Assembly (NCBI GenBank): GCA_963921195.1
Contig: OY992536.1
Location: 179,312,995-179,376,994, forward strand
DNA: 64,000 nucleotides
Direction: 5' to 3'
From: Pegoplata infirma
Taxonomy: Eukaryota; Arthropoda; Insecta; Diptera; Anthomyiidae
Made by a program: the position numbers and the translations under genes. The notes beneath the pieces were generated by a model, which ran no database searches, had not been told where the DNA came from, and was given only the letters and a program-made list of their open reading frames with translations. How positions within the stretch are numbered: the first letter of the stretch is position 1; the number at the start of each line of letters is the position of its first letter. Positions 10,677 to 22,689 of this stretch are shown piece by piece.

Positions 10677-11120
10677 CCATAACAAATAGTATACAACAAA
10701 ATTGGAAGAACATCAAGACAGCTATAACTGAAGCTTGCGTAGAAGGACTGGGTAAAGCGTGCAACAAAAGAGAAGAGTTCATATCACCACATACGTGGAC
10801 ACTTATTAATGAACGCGCAACAGCAAAAAACAAAATTAACTCCATCAAAAACATCAATGAAAGAAAAAAAGCCCAAAGAGAGTACAGGCAAATGGATAAA
10901 CAAGTCAAGTGTGCGATAAAAAATGACAAAAAAAGAACAAATGAACAACATGGCGACTGAAGCTGAAAATGCAGCTGCAGCATATAATATGAAGGATCTA
11001 TTCAACATCACCAAAAAAATTGCAGGTTCAACAAGAAGAAATGTACCTGTCAAACACCTGGATGGTCACTTACTCACGAATGTAGACGAACAGCTAAAAC
11101 GATGGAAAGAACATTTTTAA
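10673..11120 (+). pseudogene. LINE linker between endonuclease and RT, frameshifted
   Basis: This lysine- and asparagine-rich linker is read in two frames: 10673-10960 (QNWKNIKTAI, EYRQMDKQVK), then 10923-11120 (KDLFNITKKIAGS, then LKRWKEHF). The KRWKEHF motif precedes the RT fingers in many LINEs. The switch near 10940 is a frameshift, and a stop at 11118 separates this from the RT. Confidence 0.7.
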
Positions 11121-11212
11121 GTGTACTCAACGTTCACCGTGAAGGCATCTGCATAACGCAAAATAGTCAGATCAGCACATTACCTATTGCAACCGAACCA
11201 CCTACATGGTAG

Positions 11213-11772
11213 GTGGCTCTAAAAAATAGAAAAACAGCTGGTGTCGATAATATTGCTGCAGAAGTACTTAAATCGGACCCAAATTTTTTCGCCAACATAC
11301 TTTATCCATTATTTCTCCAAATATGGAACATCATCGTAAAATTACCTAAGAAAGGAGATGTAACCGATTGTAATAACTGGAGATGCATTACTATTTTGTG
11401 CGTGGTTATGAAAGTTTTTATGAAAATCATCCTGGAACGAATGATAAAACATGTCGACGATAAGCTACGTCCCGAGCAAGCTGGTTTCCAAAGCGGCAGA
11501 TCATGTATTGATCAAATTAACACCCTTAGGATTATAATCGAACAAGCGGTGGAAATGCAATCTCCATTGTACATCCTTTTTATCGACTACGAGAAAGCTT
11601 TCGATTCTATTCATAGAAAATGTATATGGGCCGAAATGAAAAATATGGGAGTTCGAGATAAGATTATTTCTGTAATACGCAGTAGCTATGACAGCTTTTA
11701 ATGCACTGTACTTCATGTAGGAAAAATGTCTGAACCATTTAGCACAATTTCTGGCGTAAGACAAGGTCACCT
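11213..11772 (+). pseudogene. LINE reverse transcriptase, fingers and first palm motif
   Basis: NRKTAGVDNI is the family KaxGxD block; KLPKKGD and NWRCITIL follow, then RPEQAGFQSGRSCIDQI and FIDYEKAFDSI with the first catalytic aspartate of the palm. About a dozen residues appear deleted between QIWN and IVKLPKKG. An in-frame TAA at 11699 follows SYDSF, and after it the same frame gives ISGVRQG before a frameshift near 11770. Confidence 0.85.
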
Positions 11773-12636
11773 TTGCTTTTCCTTATTGTTATGGATGCAG
11801 TTTCCCGTCGAACAAATAATAACAACGCGCGAGGAATTGTTTGGAACCCCCTGCGACCTAATATCCGGCTTGAATCGCTTGACTACGCCGACGACAAGTG
11901 CGAACTATCTCACCGGCTTTGCGATATGCAAACCACGCTAGACCACCTCACTCGAGAATCCAACAAAGTTGGTCTCAGAATAAACGCCTCAAAAACAAAG
12001 GAGATGCGAATAAACCCCACATCAACTGATTCTCTGATCCTTTTGCAAAATCCAGTGCAACGCGTGGAAGAGTTTCAATATCTGGGTAGCATGATAACTG
12101 AGAACGGTGGGACTGCAAAAGATGTTAAAAATCATATCAAAAAGGCACTTGGTGCATATACACAGTTGCATAAAATATGGAACTCCACCATCTACAGCGT
12201 TAAAACAAAAATTAATATATTTAAAGCATGTGTTCTTTCTGTGCTTCTCTACGGATGCGAGACTTGGTTTGTTTCAGAAGTTATACAAAACAAACTTAAA
12301 ATATTCTGGCCCTGTACAATAACGAATGAACAGCTTTGGGCCAGAACATGTGTTCGGGACATAAACAATGAAATTCGAAGAAGAAAATTTGGTTGGATAG
12401 GTCATACTCTTCGTAAGCCACCTGAAGAAATATGCAACCACGCCCTTGTTTACAACCCACAAGGAAGCAGAAAACCAGGTCGACCAAAAAACACATGGCG
12501 GCGATCTACTCTAATAGAAATAAATTCCTTGTCTCATAGTCTTGGTAGAACCTCCAATAACATCGGAGAGCTGAAAGTTACAGCCGCACATCGACAAAGA
12601 TGGAGACAACTTATAGACAGCCTATGCCCAGTATAG
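11773..12636 (+). pseudogene. LINE reverse transcriptase palm/thumb and C-terminal domain
   Basis: About 287 open codons. DYADD at 11881-11895 is the catalytic palm motif, followed by GLRINASKTKEM and FQYLGSMIT, then VLLYGCETW in the thumb. The C-terminal block RRRKFGWIGHTLRKP and KPGRPKNTWRR ends the protein near RWRQLIDSLCPV. A short internal deletion is likely between NKLK and TNEQLW. The stop at 12634 is followed by the (TA)n tail. Confidence 0.85.
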
Positions 12637-12799
12637 AGGCAGCTCGTAATCAGAAGACGACAAGCAAGGCATTATATATATATATAAACATGTGTACAAG
12701 TCTTATAATTCCTTAATTGAATTTTGGAATATTGGAAGTGTCACAATTAAAAACCATATTTATATGCTCAAAAATATATAAAAAAAATCCCCTTTAAAT

Positions 12800-13440
12800 G
12801 ATTACACCGTCAGACAGCTAATATTAAACATGAACCGGATGGTATACGTCTGAAGATAGAAATCAAATAGAGTAAAAATGTATTTACAGTTTTTCATTTC
12901 GTGATCCTGTTTCCTTTTAAAAGGACATCAAAGTTTTAGAGAAAAGATTTTGTAAAATATTTGTAATTGTCCTAGGATGACACTGGTTACAGCAGATGAA
13001 AGAGGAGGATCTCCCCTAATTTTGACATTTTAAAATTTTGCTGTATCAAATTAAAAAAATGTGAATAAAGCCATTTGAAAACTTTATCAAAATTTTTTGT
13101 TGAAAATTTTGAATGATATTGAAGGACACATTTTTGAATGGACGTAACTTACCTCCTTTTTCCTAATATGTAAAAAAAAAATAGGAAAATTAGGGGAGAT
13201 ACTCCTCCCTCTTTCATTTGCTATCAATAGTGGCATTCTAGGACAAGTACAAATACCTATTAAAAAAATATTTTATAAAATTAAATCCTCTAAAGCTTTG
13301 AAGTTCTTTTAAAAAGAAACAGGTTCACAAAATGAAAAACTGTAAACGAAGTTTTAATACATTTAGTCTCTAGTTTCAATCGTATATTATCCAGTTCGTG
13401 TTCAACGGCTTTTTTGATTTTTGTCGGACGGTTATTTTTA
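12800..13440. mobile_element. Foldback element, arms of about 230 bp
   Basis: The left arm (about 12804-13045) is inverted at about 13165-13437. Paired blocks include 'accgtcagacag' with 'gtcggacggt', 'tgaaccggatggtatacg' with 'cgtatattatccagttcg', and 'gatgaaagaggaggatctcc' with 'ggagatactcctccctcttt'. Similarity is moderate, so it is old. No coding frame and no clear target duplication. Confidence 0.7.
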
Positions 13441-13475
13441 ATTTTACTATAAATTATACTTTGCTATTACAAAAG

Positions 13476-13704
13476 CCAAAAAGCGGGATAAAGCGGGATG
13501 AAGCGGGAATTTTGCTTAAAAAGCGGGATATGAATTCAAGGCGGGATCAGACATTAAAAAGCGGGATAATCCCCCCAAAAGCGGGATGGTTGGTCAGGTT
13601 AAGTATGAGTAACCTGACCAACCACCCCGCTTTTAGCGGAATTATCCCGCTTTTTAAAGACTCATCCCGCCTTGATTTTCCATCCCGCTTTTTAAGCAAA
13701 TGTT
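13476..13704. mobile_element. Complete CCCGCTTTTT foldback
   Basis: The left arm carries 'aaaagcgggat' blocks and the right arm carries their complements. The centre is a 13-bp perfect stem, GGTTGGTCAGGTT (13588-13600), with loop 'aagtatgagt' and its complement at 13611-13623. This is the most symmetrical copy of the family in the window. The left flank 'ctttgctattacaaaagcc' is the inverse of the right flank of the copies at 770 and 54800, which supports the unit boundary. Confidence 0.8.
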
Positions 13705-14335
13705 AAAAAAAAAAATGTTTTTAAAAAATATTAAAAAACTTTTGAATTTTTGAATTATGCTGTTCAATTGGGCAGAGAACATTTTTCTTTTTCCGAATTT
13801 TAAAATCATTGGGGTGTCTATTAGGGCCAATAACATGACATGAAATTCGAAAAGCTCCAAACAAAGTGAAAAAAAATATTTTTTTTTTAGCTTGACCCCA
13901 TACGTTAGGTTACGGTGGCGGTGTCCGATTTACACCTCGAATATACCTCTTGGTCCATAGCGGTACTACACAATTTTTTTTCGCTAGCGGCGATAGTTAA
14001 ACATGTTCAAAGTCATTGCGAATCTTTTGATATTCTAAACCCTTTGACAACCACATATTTTTTTCCGAAGCGTTTTTTAGTTTCTGTTCATTGTCGTGAT
14101 ATGTGACCTAATAATAGTTCCTATCAGAAATTTTGCAGCAGCTTTCGAAAGGAAACTCGAGTCAAGGAGCGCATCCAAACCTGCTGAATTCATGCATGAT
14201 TTTCTAAGGCGATGCCCCACTTTAGAGCGCTAGTTGGATATACCGAAATAGCGCTCTTAAGATGCACTAAAATCATGTGTCTTTAGAGCGCTGATTAAGC
14301 ATTCTTTTTTAGAGCTGACTTTAGCAGAAAAAAGA
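13705..14335. other. No gene; unclassified intergenic sequence
   Basis: A moderately complex stretch. It includes 'gacatgaaattcgaaaa' (13837-13853), a phrase also seen near 51080 and so probably repeat-derived, and two 'tttagagcgct' motifs at 14221 and 14281 with a related inverted motif near 18793. The 63-codon frame at 13915-14106 has no family signature. Confidence 0.5.
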
Positions 14336-14902
14336 TGAATACATTTGACAATTTCTGAAATACAATTGGGAAATCTGAAATACAATGGCCTATTTTTAAA
14401 TTACAATTGGAAAATCTTAAATACAATTGAAAATAATGTAAACCAACATTTGGAAACGTATTTTTTTTAGTTTATTTTGTAGTATTGTTAAAAAAAAATT
14501 AAATATTTTTATGTCAAAAAAATTTTCAAAGTCCATTTCCACTTTTATTTCAGAAAATACAAATTATGTATCAGAAATTTCCATTTATATTTCAGAAATT
14601 TCTATTTTTATATCAGAAATTTCCATAAATATTTCAGGAACATTTATTTATGTTATGGAAATTTCCAACTATATTTAAGAAATTTCCATTTGTATTTCAA
14701 AATTTTATAAATGGTCGAAATATAAATAAATTTTCTGGAAATAATTTCGAAAATTTTGAAATTGAAATGGAAATGTTTGAAATACAATTGGAAACTTCTA
14801 AAATATACATGGATTTTTTTTTTAATTAATATAAAATTTTCTTAAAAGCAATTATAAAATTATGAAATCCAAATGGAAATTTTTTAAATACGAAAAGCAT
14901 TT
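14336..14902. repeat. Degenerate short-unit satellite (ttcagaaatttcc type)
   Basis: 'gaaatacaattggaaa' and 'ttcagaaatttccatttat' motifs recur about every 28-32 bp. The same sequence resumes at 16017-16083 and 18403-18480, so this was one block later split by two TIR elements. Confidence 0.65.
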
Positions 14903-15231
14903 CCCAGTTGGAAAATGTGTCACTGAGGAAATTTCCACAGTGATTCCATGAGGAAATGTCTTCAGCTTCTGACAAATCATAGGTAATCCTTGATGACATG
15001 TCCTTACATTGTCAGCACTGAATGTTTACTTTAAGAGTGTGGACAATTCCTCTAAGACGTCTAAAAGGAAATGTCTTCAGAATAGCAGTATATTAAATTA
15101 AAATTTTAAATCTGGGCAACTCTTCAATTTCCAAGAAAACAGATGGCAATATTATCGATTTATTTAAAATAAAATCAAAATCTAACAAGTAGAATAAAAG
15201 TAATAAATTGACAAACAATTTTCAAAATAAA

Positions 15232-15302
15232 GTTTGAAACAAGTAGTTAGGTGTGGGACTAATAAACTGGAGGTTCCAGGTTCAAATCCAGTTGGCACTA
15301 AA
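15232..15302 (+). repeat. tRNA-like (SINE-type) unit
   Basis: A B-box match GGTTCAAATCC sits in a T-arm-like hairpin ('ccaggttcaaatccagttgg') with a weak A-box-like 'tagttaggtgtggg' upstream. No acceptor stem is visible, so it is more likely a SINE relic than a working tRNA gene. Confidence 0.45.
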
Positions 15303-15396
15303 AAAGGCGAAAAGTTTTTTCTAAATATGAGAAAGATAGTTTATAAAGGAAAATGGATAAACGTAAAAACTAAAGGAAATACGAAAATTTTTTGTA

Positions 15397-15792
15397 CACT
15401 AAGAAAATTATATCATTAACTGTTTTTAGGTTATTTTAAAAAGTAATCAGTAAAGTTATTTTAAAAGAAAAATCACTTATTTTATAAAGGATTACATTTT
15501 TTTACTATTTCTATAGTTTAAAAAATATAATTTACTGTCTTAAAAACGAATTTTCTGTTACATTTATTTTCGGCAGTAAAAAATTTCTTCTATAGTTTTA
15601 CTGTTTTTCAATACAAAATAAGTGAATATTCAGTTGTTTTTTAATGTTTTGGTTAGTCATTAAATTAACATTTAAAATTGACTGTAATGTGTTTTTATTT
15701 TAAATGAAAAAACAGTGGAATGGTTTTTAAATAAAATTTCATTTGTTTTAAGTGAATATTCACTGGAATTTACCTACATAATTTTTTGAGTG
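15397..15792. mobile_element. 396-bp TA-flanked MITE (CACTAAGAAAA...TTTTTTGAGTG)
   Basis: TA dinucleotides at 15395-15396 and 15793-15794 flank the element. It is nested in 14903-16016. The left half recurs at 5404-5613. TA duplication with short imperfect TIRs suggests a Tc1/mariner-type non-autonomous element; there is no coding frame. Confidence 0.65.
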
Positions 15793-16251
15793 TATTTTCG
15801 CATGATCTACGTTAGACATTTCCCCAAAGAAGTCTTAGGTGACATGTCCCCAGAAGGTCAGCCCTGACCACTGCTGACTTTGAGTGAGGACATTTTTAAA
15901 ATTTGTATGAAACTGTCCTCAACCCAGTATATAGAGATGTCTTGTGGATGTCAGCAGTGACTCTGACATGTCACCGCTCCGTCACTGAGGATGGCTCGAG
16001 GACATTGCCAACTGGGTTAGAAAATTTTAGAAATACAAATTTAATTTTTTTAAATACAATTAGAAATTTCTGAAACATAAATAGCCCTGCAAGCATTTGG
16101 AATAGAAAGAGAATAAGAGAAATTGCGGCAATATCTTCCTTTTATCGAAATAAAAATAATCAAAGTAGTAATTTGTTAAAATCTTCCTTTTATCATTTTA
16201 AGGATATTTTAGCAATATTTAAAAAATATATTTATTTTTTTGTCATTTCTA

Positions 16252-16934
16252 CACTCAAAATAATTACTCTGTTAAAAACTCTGTAAAATGACTGTAATCT
16301 CAATTCGACAGATATTTGACAAAGCTATCTGTCGAAATACAGATTTTAAGAATAAACTTTGTATTTTCTTGTAACCGAATAACAAAATTTTATCTGTAAT
16401 TTTACTTTTTACTTTGTAATCTCTATTTTACAGATAATAAATAGAGTTTTTTTTGTTAAAATACAGATTTTATAAAAATACTTGTGTTTTTTTCTCGTAA
16501 CCAAAATACAAAATTTCAACTATAATTTTACTTATTGCTCTGTAATAATAAAACCTGGCACATTTAACGAGGATGTCGTGTAAAATTGCAGGTACTTGTA
16601 AAAAAACTTTCACAAAAATAAAAATAAAATAAATTTACAATTTGGAAGCATTAAAGCGGGCAAATTTACTCGATGGCATTTTCCAATTGTCAACGCTACT
16701 TGCACATTAAGGAAAGATAAATTGATCAGAAATCAAATAGTAAAAAAAATAGTCAAATTCTGGCCGCTTTTATCAAAATTTTACAGATAATTCTGAAAAT
16801 TTACTGTTTTTTTATCGAAATCATTTTACAGAGTTTTCTTCGTAAAATAACAAAAAATCTTGCTGGTTGGAAATCTATGGTATTTTCTGCTGGCTCAGCA
16901 GAGTATCTCTGTATTTTAACAGAGTTTTTGAGTG
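16252..16934. mobile_element. 683-bp TA-flanked MITE (CACTCAAAA...TTTTTGAGTG)
   Basis: TA at 16250-16251 and 16935-16936. The ends CACTCAAAATAATTACTCTG and CACTCAAAAACTCTGTTAAA (right end, complement) match with a gap. Interior motifs 'actctgt' and 'ttacagat' are inverted towards both ends. Nested inside 16084-18402. Confidence 0.75.
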
Positions 16935-17404
16935 TAAAGTAGATAAAATCGACAAATTATCAAAAATTTGTCTTCCAGGTGATTTTTCACCTGCGCGATT
17001 CATATATGATATCTTTTTATCATACGGATGAAAAAATAACGAAATCAAAATATTTTATTTGTTGTCAAAAAAATATTTCAATGTTATAATTTCGTTTTTC
17101 TTCGTTATTTTGCAATAAACATGGAATAAATCAAACAAAAATTCTTAAAAAGTGGTTTGAGAAGGTAAGTAAAGAATTTGCAATCAAAAAAATATTATGC
17201 CTCAAATCTAATTATCTGCATTTCTTTATTGCCTTAGATCCAGCTCATTTTCATCAAATTTCTGAACAAGACAAAACAATTGTTTCAAGATCATGCAAAA
17301 AATCATCATGAAGACATTTTTTGTAATTTATCATCTTTTTGATTATAATATCAAATAATAATAAAGACCCTAATTTTATCTTCTCTGAGACAAAAACGGT
17401 GACA

Positions 17405-18136
17405 CCCAGCAAAACTTAGATTACCAAATAATGTATAAAATATGGTATAGGATCTCTTATTTTATACATTGCAGCATTTATGATTTTAACAAGCGATGAG
17501 ACTCAAAGTAATGCATCCACATTATCACAAAGAATACCAGTAAGGTATAAAATAAGTCATAAATTTATAACGAAGAATACGAGTAAGGTGTAAAATATAT
17601 AATATTTTATAGGTTACGAGAAATGAAATAATATAGCATACCAGAAGATAATATATAAGGTGTTACGAGTAGTGAAAAAGAAATTTTGTATTAAATTTAC
17701 TCACGTGATTGTAAGTGAGTGTAAGTAAATAAAATATGCTCGTGAGTGTGTGTCGTTAGAAATTTCCTGTCGTGAGCCCATTCTAGTTTAAACTTATATA
17801 TTTTTTTATAAAATAATTTTTTTTTATGTTATTGTAATGCATTATGCATCCAATTATAAATAATGCATTATTTCAAACTTTCAAATAATACATAATGTAA
17901 CCAAATATAAGTCATCCATGATTTAATGTTTAGAAATAACAAATATGAAATACATTTTTTCCAATAATCATGCATTACGTAGCAAATTATTAGTAATGCA
18001 TTATTTTTCACTTTAAAATAATACGTTGTGGAACAAATGTTTGGTAAGACATCCTAAAATAATGCTACAAAAAAGGTATATACATTACCTGGTAATGTGT
18101 TATATAATCACTACCCATTACCAAAGTTTTGCTTGG
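17405..18136 (+). mobile_element. CCCAGCAAAA TIR element, copy A
   Basis: Ends CCCAGCAAAACTTAGATTACC (left, first 20 bp) and the complement of 'taccaaagttttgcttgg'. Rich in 'aatgcatta' motifs. A second copy lies inverted at 26606-27132 and is collinear over most of its length, including an internal 'gagcccat' and 'ctcacgtga' block that resembles an hAT-MITE end. No frame beyond 71 codons. Confidence 0.75.
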
Positions 18137-18402
18137 CATCTTCTTTTTATCTTCCAGGAACAGTACCGGGGATATCGTTTAGGAGATTATCTGGCAATAT
18201 TTTCTAGTTTGAGTGATATCTTAAATTTATTTTCTAAATGATTATCTGGCAATATCGCCTATTTATCTTCCGGATGAATTGCTTTCGGGACACGATTTCT
18301 ACCAAAGGGTGTTTCTTCCGCAAAACGAAGAAGATATCCTCCGCAATACAATTTATCTTCCAGACGATACGCTTGGATTCTTCGTATCGAAATGCTTGCA
18401 GG

Positions 18403-19567
18403 GAGATATTTCTGTAATGTAAATGGAAATTTCTGATAAATATATTTACATACATATAAATGTACTTTCTGAAATTAAATGGATTTTTTTTTACTCTTTG
18501 AAATAACAAACAAGCATTTGCTGTTGTTTGGTTGTCCTTTTAACCATTATTCAAAATATGATACATATGTTATGATTGAAGCACTCTTTGCAGCGCCGAT
18601 TAATGCGCAATAATGATGCAGTCAAATCATGTGGTTTTATCCAAACTCATGCTTTTCATTCAAAAACTGTTAAAAATATTAAAAAGAAAAACAAGTGTGA
18701 AATTTTATCAAAATATATTTTTATATTATAAGTTTTATATAAAAAATCTCATCAAAAAATTAATATTTTTTCGCCTTACATTTACTGCATCCTCAAGAGC
18801 GCTCTTTGGATGCACTTCGGTATGCTATAAAAAGATGTTGTGTCGCCAAAATCTCGATTTATTTTTGCTCGGATGTTTATGATAGACATCAATAAAAAAT
18901 TATAATATTTTTAAACTACATCGTATCTCTAATAAGATTCTGCAGATCAAGATGTGGAGCTTCCATATCGTGCGCCATATAAGATGATGCAAGATATAGG
19001 ACTCTATTCCCCATTTTGTAGATTGCGGTTGTTAGGTCGTTAGTGCTATATTTTTTCAAGAGAAATATAATAAAGGTTTTTAGCTAAAGTGATTGTACTT
19101 TTCTTACCCTTAGCCCTTTATTTCACCTTTGGCATTCACCCAGGGCGCTTAGATGAGTGCTACGTTGTATGACTAATTAGGGAAAGTCATCCACAATGCA
19201 TCAGTGGCTGCACTAATGTGATGCATATCATAGCATTGGCATAGTACTCTACAATATGCAAACAACAAAGTCAAAATTGACGTTCCCATTGTGGTATTGG
19301 CAAAGCTCTTTAAATTTTTTAAATTCTACAAATGCTATGTCATTTGTATTTTTCCATAGCTTTTGTTGTATGAAAAATTGTAAAATGAAAATACAAAAGA
19401 AAACTATTTTTTTTTTCTCTCCCTTAAAGTGCTCATAATATATGAATAATATGCTAAAGACATTTATGTATGTAGTTGTTAAAGCGTAAGAATTTTATTG
19501 CTGAAATGCGATACTTCAGAACAAGTATGTATTATGTATACGAGCACTCACTGGTATGTATTGGCTA
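18403..19567. other. No gene; satellite remnant then unclassified sequence
   Basis: 18403-18480 is the degenerate satellite. 18481-19567 is comparatively complex, low-repeat sequence. An 89-codon frame (18613-18882) lacks any domain I know. At 18793-18825 'agagcgctctttggatgcac' is an inverted relative of 14221-14270. I see no promoter or RNA gene I could defend. Confidence 0.5.
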
Positions 19568-22344
19568 CACTCAAAATAATTCTACAGTAAAAAAATTAGT
19601 AAGTGCGTTGGTAATCCAAATCTACTAATAAGTTACCAATTACCAGTATTACAGTAGTTTTTTTAGTATCTTAAAAGTGCTAAAATTAGTATTTCTTACT
19701 GTTTATGAGTAATTTTTGTTGGTAGTCGGTTGTACTAATTTTTTTACTATTTTTAGTTCATAAAAGTACTAATATACAGTAATTTATTAGGTTTTTAATT
19801 TTTTTTTTGTTAGTAATAATTCCGTAAGGGGGCGCTTGTTTACAAGCAGAGCTACCAACTGTTTTTGCTGCAAAATCGTTAAATTTGAATTCAGTGTTGC
19901 CATTTTGTTACATTTCGGGTATGTGCTGGTGCTTTTTTGGTTTTGCCGTTTTTAAACACGCGTTTTTAAAGATAAGGTATTTATGGTGTTTTTTCCATTT
20001 TTTTTAATTTGTGATTTTTATATTATCAATAGATTTTGCTGAAATTTGAAAGTTAAGCCCAGACCTAATGAAATTTGGAAAATTTTATCCATGTTTGGAC
20101 TTTGGCCTCATACAAACAACCCCTTTAAATTTGAATTAAGTGACTCTAACAATTAATTTAAATTGTGCCGACGAGGAACTTACGGTGGTGGAGACTCGCC
20201 CCATTTGCTTGCAGACGGCGGCGTTTGCTCTCAATCGTCGGCTAATTTAAATTTTTGGTTATGTAGTTGTATTTTTGTAATGACGCAATCAAAATATGTA
20301 TTTTTGATAAAGTTAAATAAAGAAAATTGGGGTTTATTTTCGTAAAAATTTCAATACAATTTATTGTTTTTACAAAACCAATTTACACAGAATTTTGAAC
20401 AACGCTATGCGTTGTGATCGAATGTGATTTCATCTTAGGTGTGAATTAGGTATAAGTTCATGTAGTGTGAACGTGGCCTTACTCTATACAGGATTAATGA
20501 TTTTTTTGGGATAAGACTAAAAATAATGCATGAACCATCGTAATGCATGAAAAATGAAGAAAAAAAAAATATGGCCTATGGTAAGCGGTAGGGAACAGCT
20601 AGTACATATTTTTCAATTTTTTGTGGCTATGCATTACATGGTAATGCATACTGTTACTCCCTGTAGATTTAGTCGCCAATATTCAGTTAAAAGAAGCATA
20701 TTTCTCTCAAAATTGTTTTATATGTGTTTTTTCCAGTAATTAAAGATCTTAAAAAAATATTCAATCTGTGTAAAAACTTTTTGGTACATATTTTCTAATT
20801 TTTTTTACAACTACGTATTTTTTAAATGTTTAATGACTGTTGTTTTTTTAAACAATTTTGTTTACTGTCAAAATAAAGTAAAATGCATAAAAATTAAACT
20901 GATAAAATACCTAAACATTTCATTAAAGCAGTTCTGTGGCTTGATAATTGAATGTAATAAAAAAAGTTTGTTTTAAATTTAATGTTAACCATTATCTTAA
21001 TATTATTTGAGTAATATGAATGTAATATTATTTTTACTTTTGATTGTATCAGCTAATTTATTAAATTTATAATAAAAACAAATATGTTTATTTTTTTGCT
21101 TTTTATCCTTTTTACCTTAAAAAGCACATTTTCAATTTTTTTTTAATATTCTCTCTTTTCTTGGCGCTGATTTTTGTTTGGTAAATTTTTACCCTTTTGC
21201 TACGATTTTTGCGTTTTTTTTCATATTGATAATGGCAACACTGTTTTTATTAGCGATCATTTGCTCCTTCACAATTCAGCAGCAAGCAGCAAACAGCAAA
21301 AATTAAGAGTACACTATTTAATTATAATTTCACTAAAATGCCGTATTTTTTATTTCTTAACATTGCAAAAGCACACATCAAGTTCCAAATACAATAAGTA
21401 CAGCTTTTATAAATTTAAAATTTATAATTAAACAGGTACTTTATATTTTTTGCCGTCTGCTGCTTGCTGCTGCAGTGTGTGCGAACACTACGTTTGCTCG
21501 CATTAACTGCAGTGCTACCAACTGTTTTTTCTGTTTGTTTAGTGCGAAAAAGAATTAAAAAAAGTAACAACGCGATACCCAGTCACGGAGTGTTTATAAA
21601 AAAAATATATGTTACATTTATTTAATTAAATTGTGTTAAAGTAATTAAATATAAATGTTTTTGATTTAAATGTGTTTATAATAAAATTAATATGCATTAA
21701 TAATAAAACTACGTCAGTTTTTTTTTAAATCGTTTTTTATTTCAATGATTGTGTAAGAAAAAAATTCAAGCTGAAGAAGAATATGGATACACACACGATA
21801 ACAAACAAAACTGTAGGTATAAAAAAGCGCCCTCTGTAGTAAAATGTTTGTACATACATTTGAACATGTATTGAGAATATATTATTTCTTTCTTATATTT
21901 TTAGCAATCGTTTACGTGGTACAATCAACGCTACATTTTTTTAAACAGCTTAAGAAGACATGTAATTAAGTATATCTTATAACCGAAGTGAAATAATAAA
22001 ATAAAAAACCGAAGTGAAATAAAATCATTTATATATAATATTTTTCTGACTTTTATTTATTAAAATTGATTTAGGTAGTAATTTTAATCACTAAAATTAG
22101 TAATTTGATTTACTAAAATTAGTAGTTTTATTTACTAAATAGGACAAAATTTTTAAATATTTATGATTTTTTTAGTAGTAAATTGCAGTAATATTTACTG
22201 TTTTGTTAGTATTTCTCATGTACTAGATATTAGTAACAAATTTTAGTAATGATTAGCAACGCCTGCACTAGATCATTTTGGACTAAAACATTAGTACTCG
22301 TAGCTAAATTTTTAGTATTAAATACCCACGTTTTTTTTTGAGTG
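19568..22344. mobile_element. 2.8-kb TA-flanked element (CACTCAAAATAATTCTACAG family)
   Basis: TA at 19566-19567 and 22345-22346; ends CACTCAAAA and TTTTTGAGTG. The outer 100-150 bp on each side are full of 'actaaaattagta' palindromes and match the 229-bp element at 42520-42748, an internal-deletion derivative or the ancestral short form. The middle is not A-T monotony: a direct repeat 'gctaccaactgttttt' at about 19850 and 21515, and inverted CAG/CTG-rich blocks at 21278-21298 and 21455-21475. No transposase frame is visible (longest 85 codons). Confidence 0.75.
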
Positions 22345-22689
22345 TATGCTTGCCTTACTCCAAAAAGAATGTCATTGTGAAAAAAATTCCTCAAGTTCAT
22401 CTTTTGCCAGCACTTTATTCAATTATGTCATTGTTATCACAATATCTATGAATACATTTATAAAAAAAAAATGAAATGAATAATATGCATGTCGAGTAGT
22501 ATGTGGTAAAAGTTTTAAAATTTTTATGGACATTTTAAAAATATATCAGCAGGCATTTTAATATGTAAGAAACATCGTAGGTTGAACTTAAACAATAACA
22601 TTTTTTTGTGTGCTTTTCTTGTCGTGAGATTTTTTTTTTTTTTCAAATACATATAAAAATCCCTTAAAATTTCGTACTCTGGCCCAAGA
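22345..22689. other. No gene; unclassified A+T-rich sequence
   Basis: I find no frame, repeat unit or RNA signature here. It continues the sequence interrupted at 19567. Confidence 0.5.

Larger units (their letters stand above)
9237..12690 (+). mobile_element. Decayed RTE-like LINE with endonuclease and reverse transcriptase
   Basis: The element runs from a less A+T-rich leader at about 9237-9532 (ending near 'aataggctgataacccgtt') through endonuclease, linker and reverse transcriptase to a short tail with a (TA)n run at about 12674-12687. The domain order, the TWNV start of the endonuclease, the NQIDH and SDHH motifs, and the C-terminal WIGHTLRKP / GRPKNTWRR block are those of RTE-type LINEs often annotated in arthropods as craniofacial-development-protein-2-like. 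It is dead: a SINE insertion, in-frame stops at 10125 and 11699, frameshifts near 10673, 10940 and 11770, and small deletions in the RT. Base composition is clearly less A+T-rich than the flanks. Confidence 0.85.
14903..16016. mobile_element. 1.1-kb TIR element (CCCAGTTGG ends)
   Basis: Left end CCCAGTTGGAAAATGT, right end the complement ACATTGCCAACTGGG type ('gacattgccaactggg'). Subterminal sequence is rich in 'gaggaaatgtcttcag' and 'ggacatgtcc' motifs shared with 5320-5403 and 63640-63800. Both flanks are the same degenerate satellite. It contains a tRNA-like unit and a MITE. No target duplication longer than 2 bp is evident and no coding frame. Confidence 0.6.
16084..18402. mobile_element. 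2.3-kb TIR element (CCCTGCAAGCATTT ends) carrying two nested elements
   Basis: CCCTGCAAGCATTT at 16084-16097 has its complement at 18389-18402; inside, both ends continue with 'tatcttcc' repeats ('caatatcttccttttatc' left, 'tttatcttccagacg' right). Outside both ends is the satellite of 14336-14902. A TA-MITE at 16252 and a CCCAGCAAA element at 17405 were inserted later. No transposase; the target duplication is at most 2 bp. Confidence 0.65.
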
